A DNA stretch of 64,000 nucleotides from Streptoalloteichus hindustanus (GTDB lineage Bacteria; Actinomycetota; Actinomycetes; Mycobacteriales; Pseudonocardiaceae): the NCBI RefSeq assembly GCF_900129375.1, contig NZ_FQVN01000003.1:186001-250000 (forward strand), read 5' to 3'. Positions 52,208 through 61,039 of the stretch are shown here, in pieces; position 1 is the stretch's first letter; each line of letters starts with the position of its first letter. The notes beneath the pieces were generated by a model. It made no database searches. It was given only the letters and a program-made list of their open reading frames with translations, and was not told where the DNA came from. The position numbers and the translations under genes are program-made.

Positions 52208-53515
52208 ATGTTACGCACGCGTCGCAGGCTCGTCGCCGCGGCGGTTGGCGCCTGTCTGTCCCTGCTCGTCCCGCTCTCGGTCGCCGGAGCGGACGCGCGG
52301 TGGGCGGGTGGCCAGCCGTCGGCCGGGGCCGACTCGACCCGGCCGGACGACCTGGCCGTGTACCAGGTGCATGGGGCCACCAGCCCGCAGCTGCGCACCA
52401 CCATCGCCCGGACGGGTGTCGACATCCTGGGGGTGGACGGGGACCGCGTGTCGGTCACCGCCACGCGGGACCAGCTCGCGGCCGTCCAGGCGGCCGGCTT
52501 CCGGACCGAGCTGGTGGAGAAGGTGAACCGCGGGGACGGTCCGACCACGTTGGACTTCCCGCCGAGGGACTCGGCCTACCACAACTACTCGGAGCTGACC
52601 GCCGAGCTGCGGCAGACCGCGTCGAAGTACCCGTCGATCACGAAGCTGTCCAGCGTCGGCAAGTCGCACCAGGGCCGCGACCTGTGGCTGCTGAAGATCA
52701 GCGACAACGCGGCGACCGACGAGGACGAGCCCGAGGTCCTGTTCACCTGCAACCAGCACGCGCGGGAACACCTCACGGTGGAGATGTGCCTGCGGATCGT
52801 GGAGCGGTTCACCAAGGGGTACGACAGCGACCCCGAGATCAAGCAGTTCGTGGACACGCGGGAGATCTACGTGATCACCAGCGTGAACCCGGACGGCGCC
52901 GAGTACGACATCGCCACCGGCAGCTACCGGGGCTGGCGCAAGAACCGGCAGGGCTCCGGCACCGACCCGAACCGGAACTGGGGCTACAAGTGGGGGTGCT
53001 GCAACGGGTCCAGCGGCAGCCCGAGCAGCGAGACCTACCGCGGCCCGTCGGCCTTCTCGGCGCCGGAGACCGCACGGGTGCGCGACTTCGTCAACTCCCG
53101 GGTGGTGGGCGGCAAGCAGCAGATCACCGCGCACATCGACTTCCACACCTACTCGGAGCTGATCCTGTGGCCCTACGGCTACACCCACTCCGAGACCGCG
53201 CCCGGCCTGACGGCGGAGGACGCCAGGGTGTTCAGCACGCTGGGCAGGGAGATGGCCGAGACCAACGGCTACACCCCGCAGCAGTCCAGTGACCTCTACG
53301 TCACCGACGGCTCGGTGAACGACTGGATGTGGGCCCAGCACAAGATCTGGTCCTACACCTTCGAGATGTACCCGCGCACCGGAAGCGGCCTGTCCGGCTT
53401 CTACCCGCCGGCCAGCGTCATCCCGAGGGAGACGGCGCGCAACGACCAGGCGGTCGACCTGCTGCTGTCCTACGCCGACTGCGTCCCGCGCGTGATCGGC
53501 AAGTCCTGCGACTGA
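52208..53515 (+). CDS. secreted M14 zinc carboxypeptidase
   Basis: A 435-residue exported peptidase. The signal [20 protein letters not shown] ends near VAGADA. A propeptide (about residues 30-120) precedes the M14 domain: zinc ligands in [13 protein letters not shown] (His-x-x-Glu) and [16 protein letters not shown], substrate Arg/Asn in [11 protein letters not shown] and the catalytic Glu in YTFEMYPR. Extra cysteines (GCCNGSS, the C-terminal [11 protein letters not shown]) may form disulfides. The length fits Streptomyces metallocarboxypeptidase T-like enzymes. ATG 52208 is better spaced from GGAGG than ATG 52205. Confidence 0.94.
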   Translation: MLRTRRRLVAAAVGACLSLLVPLSVAGADARWAGGQPSAGADSTRPDDLAVYQVHGATSPQLRTTIARTGVDILGVDGDRVSVTATRDQLAAVQAAGFRTELVEKVNRGDGPTTLDFPPRDSAYHNYSELTAELRQTASKYPSITKLSSVGKSHQGRDLWLLKISDNAATDEDEPEVLFTCNQHAREHLTVEMCLRIVERFTKGYDSDPEIKQFVDTREIYVITSVNPDGAEYDIATGSYRGWRKNRQGSGTDPNRNWGYKWGCCNGSSGSPSSETYRGPSAFSAPETARVRDFVNSRVVGGKQQITAHIDFHTYSELILWPYGYTHSETAPGLTAEDARVFSTLGREMAETNGYTPQQSSDLYVTDGSVNDWMWAQHKIWSYTFEMYPRTGSGLSGFYPPASVIPRETARNDQAVDLLLSYADCVPRVIGKSCD

Positions 53516-53545
53516 CAGCCCGCGACTGACGGCCCTGACACCAGC

Positions 53546-53583
53546 GCCCGTGCGGCACGCGTTCCGACGCGTGCCGCACGGGC
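53546..53583. terminator. 16-bp perfect stem terminator
   Basis: GCCCGTGCGGCACGCG and CGCGTGCCGCACGGGC pair perfectly around TTCCGA, between the convergent carboxypeptidase gene and aminotransferase-fold gene. Confidence 0.8.
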
Positions 53584-53654
53584 GGTCCCGGTGTCAGTCT
53601 CGGGTCTCGGGTCTTGGCTCTCCGGCCGGGTTCGGGTCCCCCGGGTCAGCGCGG

Positions 53655-54827
53655 TCAGCGCAGGTCGGCGACGGCCGCGACGAAGTCGTCCACCTGCTGG
53701 GGCGAGACGAAGTAGTGCGGCGAGGCCCGGACGACGGCGTCCAGCCCGCGGTGCGTCATGTCCAGCAGGGTGGAGGTGGTGCGGCTGACCGTGACGGTCA
53801 CGCCCCGCTCCCGCAGGGTGTCCCGCACCTTCGCCGCCGGGACGCCGTCGACGGTGAAGCTCACGATCCCGCACCGCTGCCGGCCCAGGTCGCGGACGGT
53901 CACCCCGGGCAGCGCGGCGAGCCCGGCGCGGGCCCGCTCCGCCCGGTCCAGCACGGCCTCGGCGATCGCGTCGACGCCGAGGTCCAGCGCGTAGCGCAGC
54001 GCGGCGAGCAGGCCGAGCCGGTCGGCGACGCTGTACTCCCACAGCTCGAACACCCGGGCGTCGGTGCGCAGGCGCGCCCGCTGGGGCGCCACCCACTCCG
54101 CCCCGTGCAGGTCGACCAGGTGCGGGCGCAGCAGGCCGGACGCCGACTCGCGCACCGCGAGCAGGCCGGTGCCGCGCGGGCCGCGCAGCCACTTCCGGCC
54201 GGTCACCGACAGCACGTCCACGCCCAGCTCGTCCATCCGGACCCGGAGCTGGCCGACCGACTGGCAGGCGTCGAGCAGGACCAGCGCGCCGACCTCGTGC
54301 GCGGCGTCGGCGACCTCGCGCACCGGGTTGACCAGCCCGCCGTTGGTCGGCACGTGCACCAGCGAGACCAGTCGGACCCGCTCGTCGAGCAGGTCGCGCA
54401 GCGCCGCCACGGACACCGCGCCGTGCTCGTCGGACGGGATGGGCTCCACGGTCGCGCCGACGGCGGCCGCCCGGTGCAGCAGGCCCACCGCGTTGCCGGC
54501 GTACTCCACCTCGGTCACCAGCACCCGGTCGCCCTCGGCCAGCGGGACCGCGGCGAAGGCGAGGTCCCACGACCGGGTGGCGCTGTCGGTGAAGGCGATC
54601 TCCTCGGGCCGGCAGCCCAGCAGCTCGGCGGCCAGGCCGTAGCCCGCCTCGATCTCCTCCGCGTGCTCCGCGGCCGCCCGGTACCCGCCGACCTCGGCCT
54701 CCCGCCGCAGGTGCCCGACCACCTCGTCGAGCACCTGCCGCGGCGGCAGCGAGGAGCCCGCGCTGTCCAGGAAGACCTGGTCCCGGCACGCGGGCGTGTC
54801 CGCGCGCACGACGTCAAGATCGATCAT
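53655..54827 (-). CDS. class V aminotransferase-fold PLP enzyme
   Basis: A 390-residue enzyme of the cysteine desulfurase/isopenicillin N epimerase-like superfamily. Marks are FLDSAGSSLPPRQVLDEVV, REAEVGGYRAAAEH, TDSATRSWDLAF, the PLP Asp in LLDACQSVGQL and the PLP lysine in SVTGRKWLRGPRGTG. The catalytic cysteine loop of true desulfurases is not evident. It is the last gene of the ABC operon (64-nt gap), so it probably acts on the imported compound. ATG 54827 has GAGGAAGGG upstream. EgtE-like lyase activity is an alternative. Confidence 0.85.
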   Translation of the reverse strand: MIDLDVVRADTPACRDQVFLDSAGSSLPPRQVLDEVVGHLRREAEVGGYRAAAEHAEEIEAGYGLAAELLGCRPEEIAFTDSATRSWDLAFAAVPLAEGDRVLVTEVEYAGNAVGLLHRAAAVGATVEPIPSDEHGAVSVAALRDLLDERVRLVSLVHVPTNGGLVNPVREVADAAHEVGALVLLDACQSVGQLRVRMDELGVDVLSVTGRKWLRGPRGTGLLAVRESASGLLRPHLVDLHGAEWVAPQRARLRTDARVFELWEYSVADRLGLLAALRYALDLGVDAIAEAVLDRAERARAGLAALPGVTVRDLGRQRCGIVSFTVDGVPAAKVRDTLRERGVTVTVSRTTSTLLDMTHRGLDAVVRASPHYFVSPQQVDDFVAAVADLR

Positions 54828-54891
54828 CCGCCACCCTTCCTCTCGTCGCGCCGCCCGGCGCACCCGCCCTGCCCGTCCCGGGCGGCGGCCG

Positions 54892-55542
54892 TCAGGGCGC
54901 GAAGCGCATCACCCTGTCCGCCCACACGTCGAGCAGGGAGTCGTCGTGGCTGATCGCCAGCACCCCCGCGCCGGTGGCCGCGACGTGCGCCTCGACCACG
55001 CGCACGAGCGCGGCGGTGGTGGAGGCGTCGAGCATGGCGGTCATCTCGTCGCAGACCAGGTAGCGCGGGCGCAGCGACAGCGCCCTGGCCAGGCAGGCGC
55101 GTTGGAGCTGGCCGTCGCTCACCTCGTGCGGCCGGCGGCGCAGCAGCTCGTCGGTCAGCCCGACCTGGTCGGCCAGCTCGGCGACCCGGTCGGCCACGTC
55201 GTCGGCGGCGTGACCGGACGCCAGCATCGGCTCGGCCACCACCTCGCGGAGGGTGAACCGGGGGTCGACCGACAGCCGAGGCTGCTGGAAGACCACGCCG
55301 ACCGCCGTGCGCTGCTCGCGCGGCGCGGCGTGCCGGAAGCGGCGGACTGGCACGTCGTCCAGCCGCACCTCGCCCGCCCACGGCTCCAGCAGCAGGGTGA
55401 GCACCCTGGCCAGCGTCGACTTGCCGCAGCCGCTGGGTCCGGCCAGGCCGAGCACCTCGCCGGGGCGGACCTCGACGTCCACCCCGGTGAGCACGGGCCG
55501 TCCCCTGACGTAGCCGGCGACCAGGCCGGCCCCGGTCAGCAC
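54892..55542 (-). CDS. peptide/nickel-type ABC importer ATPase 2 (DppF/NikE type)
   Basis: A 216-residue ATPase, shorter than usual DppF because it lacks the C-terminal oligopeptide extension. Walker A is GPSGCGKST, the Q-loop is VVFQQPRLSVDP, the signature is the variant VSDGQLQRACLARAL, and Walker B is YLVCDEMTAMLD. GTG 55542 overlaps the first ATPase by 7 nt. Confidence 0.9.
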   Translation of the reverse strand: MLTGAGLVAGYVRGRPVLTGVDVEVRPGEVLGLAGPSGCGKSTLARVLTLLLEPWAGEVRLDDVPVRRFRHAAPREQRTAVGVVFQQPRLSVDPRFTLREVVAEPMLASGHAADDVADRVAELADQVGLTDELLRRRPHEVSDGQLQRACLARALSLRPRYLVCDEMTAMLDASTTAALVRVVEAHVAATGAGVLAISHDDSLLDVWADRVMRFAP

Positions 55543-56558
55543 GGGCGGCGGCAGGCGACCGCGCGGTCGCCGTGCCGGACCAGCTCGGGCGCGCCGGTGC
55601 AGCGGGCGTCCCGTTCGGGGCCGCCGCCGGCGAGCAGGGCGCACCGGGGCGCGAAGGCGCAGCCGTCGGGCAGGGCCGTCAGCTCCGGCGGGTGGCCCGG
55701 GATCGGCGTGAACCCGCCCTCGGGCAACGCGCCGAGCAGGCCGGCGGTGTAGGGGTGCCACGGATCGGCGAAGACCCGGTCGGCCGGCCCCAGCTCCACC
55801 AGACGGCTGGCGTACATCACGGCCACGTCGGTGGCGACCCGGCGGGCCGCCGCCAGGTCGTGGGTGATCATCAGCACCGCCCTGCCCTCCTCGGCGAGGC
55901 CGGCGAGCAGGTCGACGGTGCGGTCGACCAGCGGCCGGTCCAGGCCGGTCGTGGGTTCGTCGGCGAGCACCACCGGCGGGTCGCCGGCCAGCGCCAGCGC
56001 GACCGCCACCCGCTGGGCGGTCCCGCCGGAGAGCTCGTGCGGGTACCGGTCGAGCACCGCCGGCTCCAGCCCGACCCGCTCCGCGAGGTGCTCCACCAGG
56101 CCGGCCGGGTCGTCCACCCCGGGGCGCAACGCCCGCACGGTCTCCAGGAGCTGGGAGCGCGCGGTGCGCACCGGTGTGAGGTGGGTGGCGGAGGACTGCG
56201 GCACGAGGCCGACCAGCCGGCCGCGGACCCGGCCGGCCAGCACGCTCTCCGCCGCCGACACCAGCTCGACCGGGTCACTGTCCGAAGTGGACAACGTCGC
56301 GGCGCCGCGGAGCCGGGCGTTGCCCGGCAACAGCCCCAGCAACGCCGAGGCGAGCACGGACTTGCCGCAGCCGCTCTCCCCCACCAACGTCAACAACTGC
56401 CCGGGGCGCAGGTCGAAGGACACGTCGGTGACCGCGCGCACCTCGCCGCGCTTTCCCTTGCGTCCCAACAGGAAGCGCACCGACAGGCGGTCAACGCTCA
56501 ACAGCGGCGCCGCCAGCTCGGCCGAGGCGGGCGCGGCGTCCCCCACCGCGGCGGTCAC
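55536..56558 (-). CDS. peptide/nickel-type ABC importer ATPase 1 (DppD/NikD type)
   Basis: A 340-residue ATPase with Walker A GESGCGKS, signature ELSGGTAQRVAVALAL, Walker B VVLADEPTTGLD and H-loop MITHDLAAARR. The C-terminal oligopeptide/dipeptide extension has PWHPYTAGLLGALPEGGF and a Cys-rich end (GCAFAPRCALL, DARCTGAPEL, CRRPC) like those binding Fe-S in the family. GTG 56558 overlaps the upstream permease by 4 nt. Confidence 0.92.
   Translation of the reverse strand: MTAAVGDAAPASAELAAPLLSVDRLSVRFLLGRKGKRGEVRAVTDVSFDLRPGQLLTLVGESGCGKSVLASALLGLLPGNARLRGAATLSTSDSDPVELVSAAESVLAGRVRGRLVGLVPQSSATHLTPVRTARSQLLETVRALRPGVDDPAGLVEHLAERVGLEPAVLDRYPHELSGGTAQRVAVALALAGDPPVVLADEPTTGLDRPLVDRTVDLLAGLAEEGRAVLMITHDLAAARRVATDVAVMYASRLVELGPADRVFADPWHPYTAGLLGALPEGGFTPIPGHPPELTALPDGCAFAPRCALLAGGGPERDARCTGAPELVRHGDRAVACRRPC
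56280..56292. repeat. GTCCGAAGTGGAC motif, copy in ATPase 1 gene
   Basis: An exact copy of the 13-mer at 32879 and 63378, encoding part of LSTSDS on the minus strand. Confidence 0.6.
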
Positions 56559-57580
56559 AGCGCCAACTCCGATCGACGTCGGGGCACCAGCCGGTCGCGC
56601 CAGGTCGCGGCGACGCCGGAGACCGCGAGGGTGGCCACGACCAGCAGGACCGAGGGCAGCGTGACGATCCACCACGCGCCCAGCAACACCGCGTCCCTGC
56701 CGTCGCCGAGGATGTTGCCGATGCTGGCCATGTGCGGCGGCAGGCCCAGGCCGAGGAAGCTCAGCGCGGTCTCGTGCCAGACCGCGTGCGGCAGCAGCAG
56801 GACCGCCGAGATCGCGGCCTGCGGCACCACCGCCGGCAGCAGGTGCCGGCGCACCACCCGCCACCGCGACGAGCCGCCCGAGATCGCCGCGTCGATGTAC
56901 GGCCGCTGCCGCAGGGACAGCACCTCGGAGCGCACGATGCGGGCGACCGTGGTCCAGTGCGTCAACGCGATCGAGGCGACCACGGCGGTGAGGCTACCCC
57001 GGTACAGGGCGACGATCACGATGCCGAGCAGCAGGTGCGGCACCGCGTTGATGGTGTCCACCACGCGCATCAGCAGTCGGTCGGTCCAGCCGCCGACCGC
57101 GCCCGACACCGCGCCCACGACGGCGCCGAACACGGTGGAGATCACCGCGCACAACACCGCCACCAGCAACGACACCCGCAGCCCCGCGAAGGCGAGCAGC
57201 ACCAGGTCCCGCCCCGTCTCGTCGGTGCCGAACAGGTGCTCGGCGCTCGGCGGGCGCCGCACCGCGCCGTAGTCGAGAACCCGCTCGTCCAGCCCGCCCA
57301 GCCACGGCAGCAGGACCGCGCCCGCGGCGAGCACGGCCAACGTCGCCCCGCCGACGATCCACCTCAGCCGGGCGCGGCCGGAACCGGCAGCGGCGTGCGG
57401 GGTTCCGGCGCGGCGGCGGGCGGCGGAGCGCCACTCCCCCGGCCTCGCGCCCGGGCCGCCACCGGCGTTCGCGGCCCCCTTGGCGCCCTCGATGCCCTCG
57501 ATGTCCTTGATACCTTTGGTGTCCTTGGCTTTCGCCTTGCCTGTGGTGTCCACAGTGGACGCCGTCAGCGGATCAGCCAT
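56555..57580 (-). CDS. peptide/nickel-type ABC permease 2 (DppC/NikC type)
   Basis: A 341-residue permease with the FGTDETGRDLVLLAFAGLRVS motif in two parts and the EAA-like loop LRQRPYIDAAISGGSSRWRV. About six helices follow a 70-residue soluble N-terminus containing KGIKDIEGIEGAKGA repeats, which stem from a short DNA tandem repeat (57490-57540). ATG 57580 overlaps permease 1 by 8 nt. Confidence 0.92.
   Translation of the reverse strand: MADPLTASTVDTTGKAKAKDTKGIKDIEGIEGAKGAANAGGGPGARPGEWRSAARRRAGTPHAAAGSGRARLRWIVGGATLAVLAAGAVLLPWLGGLDERVLDYGAVRRPPSAEHLFGTDETGRDLVLLAFAGLRVSLLVAVLCAVISTVFGAVVGAVSGAVGGWTDRLLMRVVDTINAVPHLLLGIVIVALYRGSLTAVVASIALTHWTTVARIVRSEVLSLRQRPYIDAAISGGSSRWRVVRRHLLPAVVPQAAISAVLLLPHAVWHETALSFLGLGLPPHMASIGNILGDGRDAVLLGAWWIVTLPSVLLVVATLAVSGVAATWRDRLVPRRRSELAL
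57548..57560. repeat. GTCCACAGTGGAC motif, copy in permease 2 gene
   Basis: An exact copy of the 13-mer at 50909, encoding part of ASTVDT near the permease N-terminus. Confidence 0.6.
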
Positions 57581-58667
57581 CGGTCGCCACCCTGGGGTCG
57601 AGCAGCGCGGAGGCCACGTCGGCCAGCAGCGATCCGAGCAGCACGGCCACCGTCGCCAACAGGGTCAGCGCCGCGAGCAACGGGAAGTCCACGGACAACG
57701 CGGCCTTGACCACCGCCGAGGCCACCCCCGGCCAGGAGAAGACCTCCTCGACCAGCACGGCGCCGGTGACCAGCTCCGGCACCCGCGCGCCGACCAGGGT
57801 CACGAACGGCAGCAACGCCGTGGGCAGGGCGTGGCGCAGCACCACGACCCGCTCGGCCAGGCCCCGCGCCCGCGCGCCGGTCACGTGGTCCTCGGCCAAC
57901 GCCGACAACAGCGACTGCCGCACGTGCAGCACCAGCCACGGCGACTGCGAGACGCCCAGCACCAGCGCGGGCAGCACCAGGTGCCGGGCCACCTGGCCGG
58001 CGCTCGCCTCGGCCCCGGCGTCGGTGAGCCCGGCGACCGGCAGCCAGCCCAGGCCCAACGCGAAGACCGCGATCGCGCCCAGCGCCAGCACGAACGGCGG
58101 CACGCCCTCCAGCGCGTGCCCGACCGCGGTGACGACCCGGTCCAGCCAGCCGCCCTGCCGCCACGCCGCCGCCACCCCGAGCAGCAGGGCGACGAGCACC
58201 GCGACCGCCAGCGCCACCCCGACCAGCAGCAGCGTCCACGGCAGCCGCTCGCCGACGACGTCGGCCACCGGCTGGCGGAAGGACCGGCTGTGCCCGGGGT
58301 CGCCGGTCAGCAGTCCGCCGGCCCACCGTCCGAACTGGACGATCACCGGGTCGTCCACGCCGAGTTCGGCGCGCACCCGGTCGACGTCCTCCCGCGACGC
58401 GTTGAAGATCTGCACGCCGTAGTACTGCTTGACCGGGTCGAAGGGGGACAGCGCGCCGAGCGCGAAGACCGCGGCGCTGACCAGCGCCAGCACCGGCACC
58501 GCGAAGAGCAGCCGCCGACCGGCCATGGCCGCGACCGCCCTCGCCCGGGTGCGCCGGCCCGAACCGGGCCCGAGATCCCGCCGGCGGCCCGGCTTCTCCG
58601 AACGGCCCGGTTCTTCCGAACGTCGCTGGGCCGCCGCCGGGGCCGGTCCGGACGCGCCGTCGGTCAT
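57573..58667 (-). CDS. peptide/nickel-type ABC permease 1 (DppB/NikB type)
   Basis: A 364-residue permease from ATG 58667, overlapping the binding-protein gene stop by 4 nt. A basic N-terminal tail leads to RRLLFAVPVLALVSAAVFAL, then LGVDDPVIVQFGRWAGGLL, GHSRSFRQPVADVVGERLPW and the EAA-like ALAEDHVTGARARGLAERVV. It pairs with the second permease to form the channel. Confidence 0.92.
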   Translation of the reverse strand: MTDGASGPAPAAAQRRSEEPGRSEKPGRRRDLGPGSGRRTRARAVAAMAGRRLLFAVPVLALVSAAVFALGALSPFDPVKQYYGVQIFNASREDVDRVRAELGVDDPVIVQFGRWAGGLLTGDPGHSRSFRQPVADVVGERLPWTLLLVGVALAVAVLVALLLGVAAAWRQGGWLDRVVTAVGHALEGVPPFVLALGAIAVFALGLGWLPVAGLTDAGAEASAGQVARHLVLPALVLGVSQSPWLVLHVRQSLLSALAEDHVTGARARGLAERVVVLRHALPTALLPFVTLVGARVPELVTGAVLVEEVFSWPGVASAVVKAALSVDFPLLAALTLLATVAVLLGSLLADVASALLDPRVATDG

Positions 58668-60256
58668 CGCCGGGGCGCCCAGTCCTGGAGGTTCCACCAC
58701 GGACCCCAGGTGAAGCCGTGCGTGTGCGGCTCCACGACCTCCTGGTAGCCGGTCCAGCCCTCGCGCACGACGTAGGTGTGGTCCAGGAAGGTCAGGAACA
58801 CCATGCCGGGGTCGGCCACGTAGGCCCGCTGGAACTGCTTGTAGGCGACGACCCGCTGGGCCGGGTCGGTGGTGCGCCGGCCGGCCTCCAGCGCGGCGTC
58901 CACCTCGGCGTTGCGGTAGGAGCCGGGGTTGTTGAAGCCGTTGGCCGCGTAGGAGGAGTGCAGCAGCGGGTAGGACTTCAGGTCCGGGTCGAGCGGGTTG
59001 CCACCGCCCAGCACCAGGGCGTCGTTGCCCATGCGCGGCTCGATGGCCTCCCAGCCCAGCCCCTCCAGCACGACCTCGACGCCGACCGCCTTCGCGTCCG
59101 AGGCGAACGCCTGCGCGAGGTCCTTGCGGACGTTGTCGCCCGCCGGGTACAGCAGGCTGAACTTCGCGCGCTGACCGTCACGGGCCCGCACGCCGTCGGC
59201 GCCCTTGACCCAGCCGGCCGCCTCCAGCGTCCGCTCCGCCTCGGCCCTGTCGTACCGGAACTGGGCGGAGGGCTCGACGAACTCCGGCAGCGCCTGCGGG
59301 ATCAGGGTCGAGGCGGGCGCGCCCTTGCCGCCGAGCAGCGCGTCGATCATGCCCTGGCGGTTCATGGCCAGGTTCAACGCCAGCCGCATCGCCTTGTCCC
59401 CGGTCACCGGGTTGGCCGTCGGCATGACGACGGTGCGGTAGTCGGCGCTCTTGTGCGTCACGACGCGGTAGCCGTCCAGGCCCTCGAAGGTCTTGGCCAG
59501 GTTGGGCGGCAGCGGGCCGCCGTCGAACTCACCGCCGCGCATGCGCTGCGCGCGGGTGTTGTCGTCGACGGCGAAGACGACGTTCACCTTGCGGATCTTC
59601 GGCGTGCCGTGCCAGTAGGAGTCGTTGGCCTCCAGCACCATCCGCTCGCCCTTGCGCCACTCGGCGAGCCGGAACGGGCCGGTGCCCACGGGCTTCGTGC
59701 CCATCGGCGACCGGTCCTGCGGCTCCGGCTTCGCCAGCGCCTCGCTCGGCAGCACGCCGAGCACCAGCTTGTGCCCGAACGGCGCGTAGGGGTGGGCGAG
59801 GTCGAACCGCACGGTGAGCGGGTCGACCTGCTCCACCTTGCTGATCATCGACAGCCCGGAGCGGACGGTCGACGCGTAGGCCGGGTCGAGCGCCGCCCGG
59901 TAGGTGGCCACGACGTCCTCGGCGCCGAAGGTCGAGCCGTCGTGGAACCTGACGTCCTTGCGGAGCTTCACCGTCCAGGACCGGCCGTCGGCGGAGGGCT
60001 GCGGCGGCTCGGCGGCCAGCGCCGGCTCCAGCGTGCGGTCCGCCCGGTAGGTCAACAGCCCGTCGAAGATCTTCGACACGCCCTCCTCGCCGTAACCGAG
60101 CAGGGGGTTGAGGCTCTCCGGCTCGTAGGCGTCGGCGAGCGTGAGCTGGCTCTTGTCGCGGCCGGAGTCCGGCGTCGACGGCGTCGAGCAGCCGGCGACG
60201 GCCACGGCAGCCGCGAGCACGGCGGCGGTCGGCAGGAGTCCGCGGGGGAAAGGCAC
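58664..60256 (-). CDS. peptide/nickel-type ABC substrate-binding lipoprotein
   Basis: A 530-residue SBP_bac_5 protein. The signal LLPTAAVLAAAVAVAGC has a lipobox. Marks are LTLADAYEPESLNPLLGYGE, GLLTYRADRTLEPALA, WTVKLRKDVRFHDGSTFGAEDV, GTGPFRLAEWRKGERMVLEA and LALNLAMNRQGMIDALL. It should capture peptides, nickel complexes or an opine-like compound. The promoter is about 10 nt upstream (-10 TAGGGT) beneath a GntR-like operator, so the message has a very short leader. Confidence 0.92.
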   Translation of the reverse strand: MPFPRGLLPTAAVLAAAVAVAGCSTPSTPDSGRDKSQLTLADAYEPESLNPLLGYGEEGVSKIFDGLLTYRADRTLEPALAAEPPQPSADGRSWTVKLRKDVRFHDGSTFGAEDVVATYRAALDPAYASTVRSGLSMISKVEQVDPLTVRFDLAHPYAPFGHKLVLGVLPSEALAKPEPQDRSPMGTKPVGTGPFRLAEWRKGERMVLEANDSYWHGTPKIRKVNVVFAVDDNTRAQRMRGGEFDGGPLPPNLAKTFEGLDGYRVVTHKSADYRTVVMPTANPVTGDKAMRLALNLAMNRQGMIDALLGGKGAPASTLIPQALPEFVEPSAQFRYDRAEAERTLEAAGWVKGADGVRARDGQRAKFSLLYPAGDNVRKDLAQAFASDAKAVGVEVVLEGLGWEAIEPRMGNDALVLGGGNPLDPDLKSYPLLHSSYAANGFNNPGSYRNAEVDAALEAGRRTTDPAQRVVAYKQFQRAYVADPGMVFLTFLDHTYVVREGWTGYQEVVEPHTHGFTWGPWWNLQDWAPRR

Positions 60257-60262
60257 GCGCCG

Positions 60263-60304
60263 ACCCTAGATTCCGCTGCGAACCACTTGCAACAACCGGG
60301 TTGT
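60263..60304 (-). promoter_or_regulatory. promoter and GntR-like operator of the ABC/aminotransferase operon
   Basis: On the minus strand TTGCAA (60287-60292), an 18-nt spacer and TAGGGT (60263-60268) form a promoter whose start is a few nucleotides from GTG/ATG 60256. ACAACC-G-GGTTGT (60292-60304), a perfect 6+1+6 palindrome, abuts the -35. The GntR gene lies just beyond, so it is the likely binder. Confidence 0.55.
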
Positions 60305-60327
60305 ACCGGAAATCACGTCTTGCCGAC

Positions 60328-60954
60328 TCAGCCCACGAGCAGCACCTTCAGCGCCGCGCGCAGGTGCGCGGTGATCGCCTCACCCGCCGAGGCGGCGTCG
60401 CCGGCGACCAACGCTGCCAGGATGGCCTCGTGCCCGGCCAGCACTTCCTCCCTGCGCTCCGTGGTGTCGTAGAGCGCCGCCATGGCGCACCGCACCTGCC
60501 GGGCGCGCAGGCCCTCGTAGATCTGGGTCAGCAGGCGGTTGCCGGTCGCCGCCACCAGGGCGGTGTGGAACCGCTGGTCCCACTCGGCGAACGCGCGCAG
60601 GTCGGCGGCCGCGCGCAGGGTGCGCTGCATCTCGACGGCGTGCCGCATCTCGGGGAGCGGGGGGTTGCCGGCGGCCAGCACCCGCTCCGCGGCGTACCGC
60701 TCGACCACGCCGCGCAGCTCCATCAGCTCGCTGACCTCGCGCCCGGTGACCGGCGCGACGTAGGCGCCCCGCTTCGGCACCAGGCGCACGAGGTCCTCGG
60801 CCGCGAGCAGCAGCAGGGCCTCCCGCACCGGCGTGCGGGAGACGCCGACCCGGTCGGCGATCTCCTGCTCGCTGACGAACTGGCCCTGCAGCTGGGGGTC
60901 GGTGAGCACCGTGTCCCTGAGGAACTCGTACGCCCGCTCCCGGCCGGATGTCAC
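60328..60954 (-). CDS. GntR-family regulator, FCD subfamily
   Basis: A 208-residue regulator. The winged HTH has LQGQFVSEQEIADRVGVSRT, PVREALLLLAAEDLVRLVP and RGAYVAP. The FCD ligand domain has ELMELRGVVERYAAERVL, the metal-binding pattern FAEWDQRFHTALVAATGN and EEVLAGHEAILAALVAGD. It starts at GTG 60954 after a GGGGG run. It lies between the ABC operon and the divergent amidase and probably controls both in response to a small acid. Confidence 0.92.
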   Translation of the reverse strand: MTSGRERAYEFLRDTVLTDPQLQGQFVSEQEIADRVGVSRTPVREALLLLAAEDLVRLVPKRGAYVAPVTGREVSELMELRGVVERYAAERVLAAGNPPLPEMRHAVEMQRTLRAAADLRAFAEWDQRFHTALVAATGNRLLTQIYEGLRARQVRCAMAALYDTTERREEVLAGHEAILAALVAGDAASAGEAITAHLRAALKVLLVG

Positions 60955-61002
60955 CTCACGCCCCCTACGTTTCCCGCCTACCCATGGGAGAGGCTAACAG
61001 CG

Positions 61003-61017
61003 GGTCATCGTATGACC
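61003..61017. promoter_or_regulatory. dyad GGTCAT-CGT-ATGACC between GntR and amidase genes
   Basis: A perfect 6+3+6 inverted repeat, GGTCATCGTATGACC, sits in the 85-nt divergent region, 22 nt upstream of the amidase start. GntR/FCD operators often have GGT-n-ACC symmetry. It shares the core ATCGTATG with the four-copy repeat at 4412-4543. Confidence 0.5.
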
Positions 61018-61039
61018 ACCGCGAGTGGAGGAGGAGCCA

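Noticed and set aside
53655-54827. Cysteine desulfurase for Fe-S assembly
   Set aside because: The catalytic cysteine loop is not evident and the gene ends an import operon rather than a suf/isc cluster.
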